Below are positions 7,565-14,513 of a DNA stretch of 17,495 bases, piece after piece. The position numbers and the translations under genes are program-made. The notes below the pieces were generated by a model. That model was not told where the DNA came from and searched no databases. It saw nothing but the letters and a program-made list of their open reading frames with translations. Source of the DNA: CAZAYP01 sp964489425 [NCBI: uncultured Verrucomicrobiota bacterium] (GTDB lineage Bacteria > Verrucomicrobiota > Kiritimatiellia > RZYC01). Each line of letters starts with the position of its first letter. The first letter of the stretch is position 1. The stretch is from assembly GCA_964489425.1 (NCBI GenBank), contig CAZAYP010000096.1, forward strand, positions 1 through 17,495, given 5' to 3'.

Positions 7565-7818
7565 GACCCGCTCCCGATATTTCCTGGATCGTGGAGACTC
7601 GTGGCGTAACCCTCATCCGCGGTCGGCGTGGCAGTTGTCTTTCCATACCGTACCCACATGCCGGGTTGTGGGCGATGCTTGCCGATGGAACTTACAGCCA
7701 AGAATGTGCCCGGGATTTGATGGCTTTGCTCATGGTGACAGACGCAAACCACGCGGATCGCGAGGTGCTTGAGACTCTCGCCGTTTGGCAAGCGGCCGGT
7801 CTTCTGGTGACAGAGTGA
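7561..7818 (+). CDS. PqqD-like protein, probable RiPP recognition element
   Basis: 85 residues from TTG 7561, whose TTGA overlaps the upstream stop and which has GGGAG 6 nt before it. An in-frame TTG at 7531 would add 10 residues but overlap the upstream gene by 34 nt. The fold pattern fits PqqD: three short strands (ISWIVETRGVTLI, then CLSIPYP), a helix pair (AGLWAMLADG...) and a final helix ending AAGLLVTE. PqqD-like domains bind the leader of a precursor peptide and present it to a radical SAM partner. The next gene starts 1 nt later and encodes a compact radical SAM enzyme lacking its own N-terminal domain, so the two probably work as a pair. Sequence identity to PqqD is low, and the call rests on size, pattern and context. 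Confidence 0.65.
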   Translation: MRPAPDISWIVETRGVTLIRGRRGSCLSIPYPHAGLWAMLADGTYSQECARDLMALLMVTDANHADREVLETLAVWQAAGLLVTE

Positions 7819-7819
7819 T

Positions 7820-8806
7820 ATGCCTAATATTTCCATAACCCGGCGGTGTAGACGGGATTGCGCATACTGCTTCGCCAAGTATGAGCGCGGACGGACCGAT
7901 CTACTGGACATGCCACGTGATGTCTACGAACAGGCACTGACTTTCCTCCAACGGTCCAAGGTTCCCGACGCACGGCTGCTCGGGGGTGAACCAACAGAAC
8001 ATCCTGTGTTTCATGAATATGTTGCCCGCGCCCTTGACCGTGGTTTTGCAGTAACCGTGTTTTCCGGTGGCCTAATGCCGGACGCAGCGCTCGAATGCCT
8101 GCACCAAAGCCCGCCCGGCCGGGTCACGGTCGTCCTCAACGCCATGGAACCCGGCGCGGACCGTGCCGAGTGGGTAGTGGCTCAACAGCGTATATGCCAA
8201 ACACTTGGCACGATGATCGAACTCGGCATCACGATCCGGTCTCCCGCATGTAACCCTGATTATCTGCTAAGCTGGATTGAACAGCATGGACTACGCAGGC
8301 GTGTGCGTCTGGGTATTGCGCACCCCATCTGGGGCGGAACCAACGCAAGTTTGCGTTCGCAATCCACCCGCGTTCTTGGTGGTACCTTGGAAGCCTTCAT
8401 TGGCCGGGCCGAACAGGCCGGCGTGGAAATTGATTTGGATTGTGGATTTACGCCCTGCATGTTTTCCCGCCGATTCATCGAGGAACACGCAGCGCTTGCC
8501 CAGTCTATCGGATCGCGGTGCAATCCCATCCTCGACATTCTGCCGGAGGGCGCGGTGATCGCATGCTATGCGCTTTCGCGCGTGCGGCGACTGCCATTGA
8601 CCAACACCTCGATGCGCGACGAACTGCTTGCCAGGTTCGATCAGGAGCTTAGCCGCATGCTCCCGACAGGCGCCCATCGGGATTGCGTCTTCTGCGAATA
8701 TCGTTCAAATGGACTTTGCCGTGGCGGCTGCCGCGCTCGGCGGGCGCTGCGGTTGAGGCCGGATGACTTGCGCTTGCTGCATGCCGACGCAGAGGCGTGG
8801 CCGTGA
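7820..8806 (+). CDS. Compact radical SAM protein with SPASM-like C-terminus
   Basis: 328 residues from ATG 7820, one nt after the stop of the PqqD-like gene. The radical SAM motif is at the very start, C10xxxC14xxC17 (CRRDCAYC), so the N-terminal module of the other SPASM proteins is absent and may be replaced by the separate PqqD-like protein. GGEP is at 55-58. The C-terminal Cys are C208, C213, C234-x9-G-x4-C249, then C289-x2-C292-x7-C300-x3-C304. This is SPASM-like, but with x7 instead of x5 and no final Cys, so the second auxiliary cluster may be incomplete. It probably modifies the same precursor. Its stop overlaps the next start as GTGA. Confidence 0.88.
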   Translation: MPNISITRRCRRDCAYCFAKYERGRTDLLDMPRDVYEQALTFLQRSKVPDARLLGGEPTEHPVFHEYVARALDRGFAVTVFSGGLMPDAALECLHQSPPGRVTVVLNAMEPGADRAEWVVAQQRICQTLGTMIELGITIRSPACNPDYLLSWIEQHGLRRRVRLGIAHPIWGGTNASLRSQSTRVLGGTLEAFIGRAEQAGVEIDLDCGFTPCMFSRRFIEEHAALAQSIGSRCNPILDILPEGAVIACYALSRVRRLPLTNTSMRDELLARFDQELSRMLPTGAHRDCVFCEYRSNGLCRGGCRARRALRLRPDDLRLLHADAEAWP

Positions 8807-10209
8807 GCGAATCTTTCGCTCTGCATCAAGAAGCCGCCCCGGGGGAGGGCATTGGCGGCCGAGATCGATGGCATCACAATTGGACAAAGGCCCAGGCCCT
8901 TTATCCGGCCCGTGCGCATAGTATGCCGGTCCCAACTTGGGCGGCGCGCGGGTTTACGGACCATGGGGCCACGGCTTGGGACCGACTGACCCGGATCGTT
9001 CCCGAACGCCGGGGATCCATTTCTATCTACGCGCATATTCCTTTCTGCAGATCACGGTGTCCGTTTTGCGACTGTCATGCAACAACCATGCCCCGGAAGT
9101 CCCGGGCTGTGGTCGAACAATATGTGCACCGGTTTCATCAAGAAGCGGAACAATGGAGCCGCCTTGGGGGATTGGCTCAGCGACCGGTCACGACGGTCCA
9201 CTTGGGGGGCGGCACACCTCACGCGCTATCGATGTTGGAATTTGATCGGATGGTCCAGACACTGGCCCATAGTTTCTCGACCAAAGGATCAACCGAGTGG
9301 GCCATAGAGACTAATGGCCGTTGCCTGGACGATGAGCATACCGACCAGCTTGCCAGCCTCGGCTTTACGCGCATCCATGTGGGGGTGCAAACGCTACGTG
9401 CTTCCCTTCGGTCTATGTTGGGCCGGCGTGACACGCCTAAGACGGTGCTTGCAAGGATTGACGCCTGTCTGCGCCGCGGATGGATTGTGTCGGTGGATAT
9501 GCTCTATGGATTGCCAGAGCAGACCACGACCGATCTCCTCGATGACCTGCAATTACTTGTGACGGCCGGCATTCACGGCGTCTCCCTGTACCGCCTCAAT
9601 CATGGTAGCTACAACCATCGCTTCATGGTGCGGCACAGACTCGCCGAACGCGGCGCAAATCACTTGTACGCTGACTACTGGATGTTTATGGCCGCTGCTG
9701 GCCAATTGGCGGCCTGGGGCTACACAAAAAACCACTTTACGCATTTCGCCAGGGAACAGGATCAGAATCTTTACTCGCGTCATGCGCTCCGCGGCGAAGA
9801 CCTGCTGGCGCTTGGCGCGACCGCCGACGGCGTATTCGGCGACTACTATTATCGGCATGGCGCGTTAATGGACTATGTGGCCGGCCGTGATGAACGGGTG
9901 GCGCTTGAGGGGGGCGGCTATTTTACCTTGGCTGAACAGCGTGCACGAGGGTTGGTGTCACAGTTGATGTCCGGACAGGTTCTGGACCGCACACTGGATC
10001 AAACGGCGCGGCGCTTTGTCCGGAAATTGGCAGATGCTGATTTGCTTTGCGCCAACGCTACCCCGGGCGCGTGGAAACTGACAGACACAGGGTCGTGGTT
10101 CATCGGGGAGTGTACTGCGGATGCTCTTCGCATCTATGCGGATCCCAGCCATAGCGATGCGATATGCCCAATCACTGACGTAACCGAAGGAGGAGCGGGA
10201 TCAAAATGA
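8803..10209 (+). CDS. HemN/HemW-like radical SAM protein
   Basis: 468 residues from GTG 8803 (GTGA overlap, GAGG 7 nt upstream); GTG 8797 is an alternative. The hallmark of the HemN family is clear: IYAHIPFC followed by C82xxxC86xxC89xC91, then LGGGTP at 134-139, IETNGR, GVQTL and DMLYGLPEQT at 232-241, and a C-terminal HemN-type helical region. The family includes coproporphyrinogen oxidase HemN, heme chaperone HemW, the heme-degrading ChuW/HutW enzymes and class C radical SAM methyltransferases that act on peptides. Its place between a SPASM enzyme and a PqqD-like gene, with no heme genes nearby, favours a role in peptide modification such as C-methylation. That is inference; a heme-related function cannot be excluded. 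Confidence 0.87.
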   Translation: MSESFALHQEAAPGEGIGGRDRWHHNWTKAQALYPARAHSMPVPTWAARGFTDHGATAWDRLTRIVPERRGSISIYAHIPFCRSRCPFCDCHATTMPRKSRAVVEQYVHRFHQEAEQWSRLGGLAQRPVTTVHLGGGTPHALSMLEFDRMVQTLAHSFSTKGSTEWAIETNGRCLDDEHTDQLASLGFTRIHVGVQTLRASLRSMLGRRDTPKTVLARIDACLRRGWIVSVDMLYGLPEQTTTDLLDDLQLLVTAGIHGVSLYRLNHGSYNHRFMVRHRLAERGANHLYADYWMFMAAAGQLAAWGYTKNHFTHFAREQDQNLYSRHALRGEDLLALGATADGVFGDYYYRHGALMDYVAGRDERVALEGGGYFTLAEQRARGLVSQLMSGQVLDRTLDQTARRFVRKLADADLLCANATPGAWKLTDTGSWFIGECTADALRIYADPSHSDAICPITDVTEGGAGSK

Positions 10210-10742
10210 ACCCGCCATCAAACAAAGCAAGCAAGACGATCTCTCGCAGAGATTTTTTGAAGTCATTTGCGCGCGTTAAAAACAAGGCGCCGCAGAAAGA
10301 ACCGGCCGCACCAGTGAACCCGGAAGTGCCGCAACGCTTTGCGCTGGCCGCTCTGAAAGATCTCCCGGACCCTATTCTCCGGCCCATGGTTCCTGTTCTT
10401 CGGCAGGGTGTGACAGTGACCATCCTGAATACCGCGGTTGAATTCCGCGCACAGGACGGTGAAGGGGGCCTTGTTCCGCTAAGCCGCGAGGCATGCGTGG
10501 CGGTTCGGCTGTTTGACGGAACCCAAACGTTGGAGCAGGTCGGTTCGATATTGGATATTGAACAGCCCGGCCCGCCGGGGCACGGCTTCCGCTTGGCCCG
10601 CGAGGCCTTCTTAATGTTATCAGCACGCGCAATCTATCATCCGGCTGGCCCGCTGGGATGTACGGGAACGGAGCCCGAGGCAAGGGGGGCGGCGATACGA
10701 TTAACAGCATCTGAACCAGGCAACGATAAATGCCTACGGTAA
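10206..10742 (+). CDS. PqqD-like protein with an N-terminal Tat-like SRRDFLK motif
   Basis: 178 residues from ATG 10206, an ATGA overlap with the HemN-like gene, with AAGGAGG about 12 nt upstream. Residues 13-19 read SRRDFLK, a textbook twin-arginine motif, but the following residues (SFARVKNKAPQKEP) are charged and not hydrophobic, so normal Tat export is unlikely. Residues about 65-148 fit a PqqD-like domain: PLSREACVAVRLFDG, a helix around TLEQVGSIL, and a final helix AREAFLMLSARAIYHP. It probably binds a leader peptide for one or more of the radical SAM enzymes. The RR motif resembles that of the Cys-rich precursor (DRRTFVK). It is the last gene of the operon before a stem-loop. Confidence 0.65.
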   Translation: MNPPSNKASKTISRRDFLKSFARVKNKAPQKEPAAPVNPEVPQRFALAALKDLPDPILRPMVPVLRQGVTVTILNTAVEFRAQDGEGGLVPLSREACVAVRLFDGTQTLEQVGSILDIEQPGPPGHGFRLAREAFLMLSARAIYHPAGPLGCTGTEPEARGAAIRLTASEPGNDKCLR

Positions 10743-10777
10743 TTGGGAGCTACAACGAGCTATTCGTGTCCCTTCGG

Positions 10778-10796
10778 CAGCCGTGTGTGACGGCTG
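10778..10796 (+). terminator. Stem-loop just after the maturation operon
   Basis: CAGCCGT (10778-10784) pairs perfectly with ACGGCTG (10790-10796) around a 5-nt loop, 36 nt after the stop of the last operon gene. No U-run follows, so if it ends transcription it is not a standard intrinsic terminator. It could instead stabilise the 3' end or be chance. Confidence 0.3.
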
Positions 10797-10841
10797 AGTC
10801 TTCGTCCACGTAGATTGGTCGCCAAGAAAGGAGCACGATCC

Positions 10842-11012
10842 ATGGCGACGAACGACCGCAAGGAACTGGCGGTGGGCTTGGAGCGGGCGGAGGCGGGGTT
10901 GGCGTGTGTCGTGGAACTGGAGAAGGGCAACGGGGCGCGGCTGCGGATCGGCGTGTGCAATCCGGTGGCCGTCGATTGGGGCCAGCTGAAGGAAGCCTTT
11001 CTGGAAGCCTAG
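10842..11012 (+). CDS. Small orphan protein next to the insertion sequence
   Basis: 56 residues from ATG 10842, with AAAGGAG about 8 nt upstream; an in-frame start at 10815 would add nine residues but has no such site. Codons strongly favour G/C at the third position, supporting real coding. The protein runs MATNDRKELAVGLERAEAG and later LRIGVCNPVAVDWGQLKEAF, without signal or membrane segment. I do not recognise it. It points toward the minus-strand transposase, ending 53 nt from it. The C-terminal pattern is faintly like the tail of IS66-type accessory proteins, but too weakly to call. Confidence 0.5.
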   Translation: MATNDRKELAVGLERAEAGLACVVELEKGNGARLRIGVCNPVAVDWGQLKEAFLEA

Positions 11013-11064
11013 CCTCGATTTCCACGGAACAGAGTTGAGCTAACAAAATGGAGTCGTAAGGGGC

Positions 11065-12492
11065 TCAGGCGAAGGTGACGACCAACTCCTTATGGCCGAA
11101 CCAAGGCATGGGCGTTGGAGTATTCGCAAGCCCTGAGGCGATCAGATACGGATTGTGCGCATGCTTGTCGAGCATCACGCGGACTTGCTTTTCAGTGATC
11201 GTGACCGTGGCGGAAACGTCCAGGAGGTTGCGGAAGATTTTCTTGGCTTGAGCGTGTTGGTATTCGCGCGCGATTTTCTGGGCCATGAGTCGATAGAGGG
11301 AACCCGCCATCAGCGTGATCTGCAGATCAAAATCAACCTTCAGCCCGACCATCGAAGAGAGGGCATCGATGTGAAAGAACTGGATGGCCTCGGAGATGCC
11401 ATTCTCGATGAGCATGCGCTGAGCGTAACGGGTCACCAGGGCGGGGCAAGGGATCGCGACGTTATTCGTCAATACGATGGTCGGGTCCTCATGCCCGAGA
11501 TCAGTGACGGTGACTTGCCGTAGTTCGCCGTCGTAGTCCTTGAGGCGGATGCGCTCATCGAGAATCTTCGGCGTGCGGAACGTGCGCGTGAGTGCCGGCA
11601 GCGTAATGCGCCGCCAAGCCGAGGCCGGACGGCTGAAGATCTCTCCGAGCATTCTCTTGGACCGGCGGCGCAGCGTCATGAACAAGATCCCTTGGCGGTT
11701 CAGCTCGTTCAGGTGCTTGTAGGTGGTCAACTGGGAGTCAAAGACCAGTTCGGCGGGGAGCTTGCCGGTCTGCTGCTTCCAGAATTCGACAAAGCGGAGG
11801 ATTTCGCTGGGCTGCTCGGCCTTGGTGATCCCCGCGTTGGCGTAGCAGAGGACGCGCTCCGTGGCATCGCGGGCCAGAAAGACCAACATCCCTTTCTGGC
11901 TGCGGCTACGGCTGGAAACATAGTGTTTTTCGAGGGGTTCCTCTTGGGTATTGGCGGGCACCGTATGGAAGTCCAAATCGATCGACGTTCCGCGCCGGAG
12001 ACCGGCCTGTTGCACCGCTTCAAACCAAGCGGCCATCAGCGCCAGGTTGGTCCGCCGGTCTACGCGCGAACTGTAGGCGGCCAGGTAGGAACGTTTGGGA
12101 ACGACATTCAGACCAGCAAACAACGCAATCCCTTGATCGAAGACCAGGTCCATGACGTGGCTCTTGCGTTCTTTGCCCATCAGTTTCAAAGCGAGCATGG
12201 CGCGCACCGCCTGCGCGCACGGAATCATCGCCGATCCTGGCAGATCGAGTGGGCCGAGGAGGCGGGGCAAGTCGATGGCCTTCATCAGGGGGACAAACAA
12301 GAAGAGTCCCGCCAGGCGCGTGCGAAAGGATCGCGGCGCCAGATCCAACATCCGCACATCGGCCTCGGCAGCCGCTTCCGGTTTGATGGCCTGCGGGCTT
12401 TCGTCGTCACGGCGGCGCGGCAGTCGCGCGAAGCCCTCCTCGCGCAGGAGGACGGAAAGGGCATTGATGCTGAATATTTTTATTTGTAGCAA
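11065..12492 (-). CDS. DDE transposase
   Basis: 475 residues from a TTG start at 12492 without a clear ribosome binding site; the true start may lie a little downstream. The DDE pattern typical of IS4-like transposases is visible: D172 or D174 in IDLDFHTV, D252 in LVFDSQLTTY, and E363 in YAQRMLIENGISEAIQFF, which resembles the YREK-type segment of IS4 transposases. The N-terminal 60 residues are variable. The length and intact motifs suggest an active enzyme. It faces the radical SAM operon tail-to-tail and probably arrived by transposition. Confidence 0.85.
   Translation of the reverse strand: MLQIKIFSINALSVLLREEGFARLPRRRDDESPQAIKPEAAAEADVRMLDLAPRSFRTRLAGLFLFVPLMKAIDLPRLLGPLDLPGSAMIPCAQAVRAMLALKLMGKERKSHVMDLVFDQGIALFAGLNVVPKRSYLAAYSSRVDRRTNLALMAAWFEAVQQAGLRRGTSIDLDFHTVPANTQEEPLEKHYVSSRSRSQKGMLVFLARDATERVLCYANAGITKAEQPSEILRFVEFWKQQTGKLPAELVFDSQLTTYKHLNELNRQGILFMTLRRRSKRMLGEIFSRPASAWRRITLPALTRTFRTPKILDERIRLKDYDGELRQVTVTDLGHEDPTIVLTNNVAIPCPALVTRYAQRMLIENGISEAIQFFHIDALSSMVGLKVDFDLQITLMAGSLYRLMAQKIAREYQHAQAKKIFRNLLDVSATVTITEKQVRVMLDKHAHNPYLIASGLANTPTPMPWFGHKELVVTFA
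11065..12492 (-). mobile_element. Insertion sequence, minimum extent; ends not defined
   Basis: The element contains at least the intact DDE transposase. I compared the flanks (11013-11064 and 12493-12560) by eye and found only a weak partial match (CCTCGATTT against CCTTGATCT on the opposite strand), not a convincing terminal inverted repeat or target duplication. The 221 nt from 12493 to 12713 hold no gene and may include the right end. The element separates the radical SAM cluster from the glycan-active operon. Confidence 0.65.
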
Positions 12493-12713
12493 CCGCCAGA
12501 ATTAGGGAACTTGGAAAAGATCAAGGGGATCCGGTATGGTGGGCCGCCATCATGTTGATGGAAACTTTTCTTGAAAGTGCGGGTGCTGGTGCGCGGTTTT
12601 AACCTGGCGCGTGACTTCAGCTCTCGGGATTTGTTGCCCATCGGCTCATACAACAGGCCGTGCCCCCCCATAAGGGGTACTTGCGGGAAATAGCCCCCGG
12701 GATAAAAATGCGT

Positions 12714-14513
12714 TCACGGCCAGTCAGCGGTCGCGTTGACCCGCAGGAACTCGGTATCGCCTTGCGCAGGCAGGGAGAACTCCCGGCAGAAATGAGTAGT
12801 CCGTCCGGCCGAGGACGTGGTCGCCACTGGCACGTCGAACAAGGTCACACCCGTCATTAGCACGAAGTTGGTCAATGCTCCCGAGTCACTGGTGCAGGCG
12901 ATATGCACGCCGCCGGACGCATTCGCCCGGGCGTCGGTGATCATCACGGGCGAATAGCCGGGTGGCCCCGCGTCCGGAGTCTGGCCTTGGAGGAGGAACT
13001 CGTCATAGCAGGCTTGGTCGGGCCACTCCAGGCACAGAGCTGCGAAATGTGTGCCTGACGTGGTGGGCGCATAGGTTACAGCACAGGCCAGGCCGTTGGT
13101 CGGGACGAGGAGGTTGCGTGGATTGGCCGCGAAAAAAGCGACCGACGAAGTCGGCGGCAGCGCGGCAGTCAGGGCATTCTGGCGGCAGGTTGTATAAGTG
13201 GTGTTGCTCACGTAGACGGTGAGCGTGCTGGAAGCACCCATGGCAACGGTTCCGAAATCCAGAACGCGCCGCGCCGGGTCCGTGAACTGCCGCTGCGGAT
13301 CCTGCCATGGGCCGGCAACCACGTCACATTCCTGAACCTGCAACCCGTCCCAGTGGGAGCAAGCCTTAACCGCGAATTGAGAACCATCCGGCGTGGTGAT
13401 AAGCAGCGCGTCGACGGCAGGCCCCGAATCTGAAAACAGGAATCTCGTCATGGTTGCGCCGGTGTCCGCGTTGTACAATACGCCATGGGCACTCGGCCAT
13501 TGACCGCCGCCATAGGCCAGAAGGAATCGACGGGACTCGCTCGCACGCCAGAGAAATGGATATACGGTCAACATGGAAAAGCCCGGCATGTCCTCGGCAT
13601 CGTAACGGAGCAGTTGGTATATCCTGTCATCCGGGTTCCCCTCTGGCACCGTTACCCAGACCGTGTCGAAGGGGTCGCTGAGCAAGGCGCACACCGGGTT
13701 GCTGGAGACCTGCAAGGTACGATCTGGAACCAAATCCGGCCACGCGAGCCGCAGAACACGGCCCGTGATGACATTGAGCAACCAGAGGCCATCTTCCGCG
13801 ACGATAAATCCGCCGTCCGGGAAACACATCTGATTGGTGGCGGTAATCAATAAGGCGCCGCTCTGGAAACTATACAACTGGAAGCAGTACGTGATGGACG
13901 AGGGGCTCGCCATATTAGAGGCAAGCAACCACCCCGCGGGCGTCCAGCGCCAGTTATTATACTGGCTTGCCACCAGTTCGAGCGGGACACCACCCATCCT
14001 GGCCAAATACGCTTGCGAATCTCCGAGGCGTGCGACGATCGCCCCGTTGCTGCTTATGGCCAACACGGACACGGATTGCGTGGTGTCGGCCGGCAGCGAG
14101 GCCTGTCCGGCAGCCACCCATGTCCAATCATTGCTAATGTTGACCAGATCGTGAAAGGCGATGTGCCGGTTGGCATCACCCGTAGCCAGACTGCTGACGA
14201 ACCGGTTGCTGGAAGCCGGCGCCAACCGCAAGGTTGAGATATCCCCATATGGACTATTCAGGCGCGCTACATTGGTCCAAACACAATCCTGGTAGGCGTA
14301 GAGATAAACATGCTGGCCGGCCGGCGCCACCAGCAGGTCCGCGCCTTGGATTCGGGCATGATAAAGACTGCAGATATCTTGTTCCGCGGGTAGGTTATAA
14401 GCGCGCAAATCTGCCGCACTGGCACTGGCCGCCAGAACAATGGCGCCCGCCCATGCGCAACGGATCCACAGTGCGTGCACTGGGGCGCTCCGTTCATGGT
14501 GGGCGGTATTCAT
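12714..14513 (-). CDS. Secreted propeller-like protein with ASH/choice-of-anchor-D-type domain
   Basis: 599 residues from ATG 14513, which overlaps the stop of the upstream hydrolase gene as ATGA; an upstream start at 14699 would overlap that gene by about 190 nt and lacks a signal peptide. Residues 1-34 are a Sec signal (long hydrophobic part, cleavage likely at ASA-AD). Residues about 35-410 hold repeated beta-rich segments that suggest a beta-propeller, though blade motifs are not clear. Residues about 417-511 fit an ASH/choice-of-anchor-D domain (VLDFGTVAMGASSTLTVYVSN ... VTYAPTTSGTHFAALCLEW). The final 85 residues resemble the C-terminal modules of PVC-group secreted proteins. Its role is unknown; translational coupling suggests it works with the hydrolase, perhaps in glycan binding or surface attachment. 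Confidence 0.75.
   Translation of the reverse strand: MNTAHHERSAPVHALWIRCAWAGAIVLAASASAADLRAYNLPAEQDICSLYHARIQGADLLVAPAGQHVYLYAYQDCVWTNVARLNSPYGDISTLRLAPASSNRFVSSLATGDANRHIAFHDLVNISNDWTWVAAGQASLPADTTQSVSVLAISSNGAIVARLGDSQAYLARMGGVPLELVASQYNNWRWTPAGWLLASNMASPSSITYCFQLYSFQSGALLITATNQMCFPDGGFIVAEDGLWLLNVITGRVLRLAWPDLVPDRTLQVSSNPVCALLSDPFDTVWVTVPEGNPDDRIYQLLRYDAEDMPGFSMLTVYPFLWRASESRRFLLAYGGGQWPSAHGVLYNADTGATMTRFLFSDSGPAVDALLITTPDGSQFAVKACSHWDGLQVQECDVVAGPWQDPQRQFTDPARRVLDFGTVAMGASSTLTVYVSNTTYTTCRQNALTAALPPTSSVAFFAANPRNLLVPTNGLACAVTYAPTTSGTHFAALCLEWPDQACYDEFLLQGQTPDAGPPGYSPVMITDARANASGGVHIACTSDSGALTNFVLMTGVTLFDVPVATTSSAGRTTHFCREFSLPAQGDTEFLRVNATADWP

Noticed and set aside
11692-12489. Plus-strand open frame of 265 codons opposite the transposase
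   Set aside because: The minus-strand frame has clear DDE motifs; the plus-strand product has no recognisable features.
11013-12560. Terminal inverted repeats of the insertion sequence
   Set aside because: Only a short imperfect match was found between the two flanks, so the element's ends cannot be placed from this sequence alone.
12660-12713. Hairpins (CCCC-ATAA-GGGG and nearby G/C runs) as a terminator for the minus-strand operon
   Set aside because: The stems are only about 4 bp and no U-run follows in the minus-strand direction.
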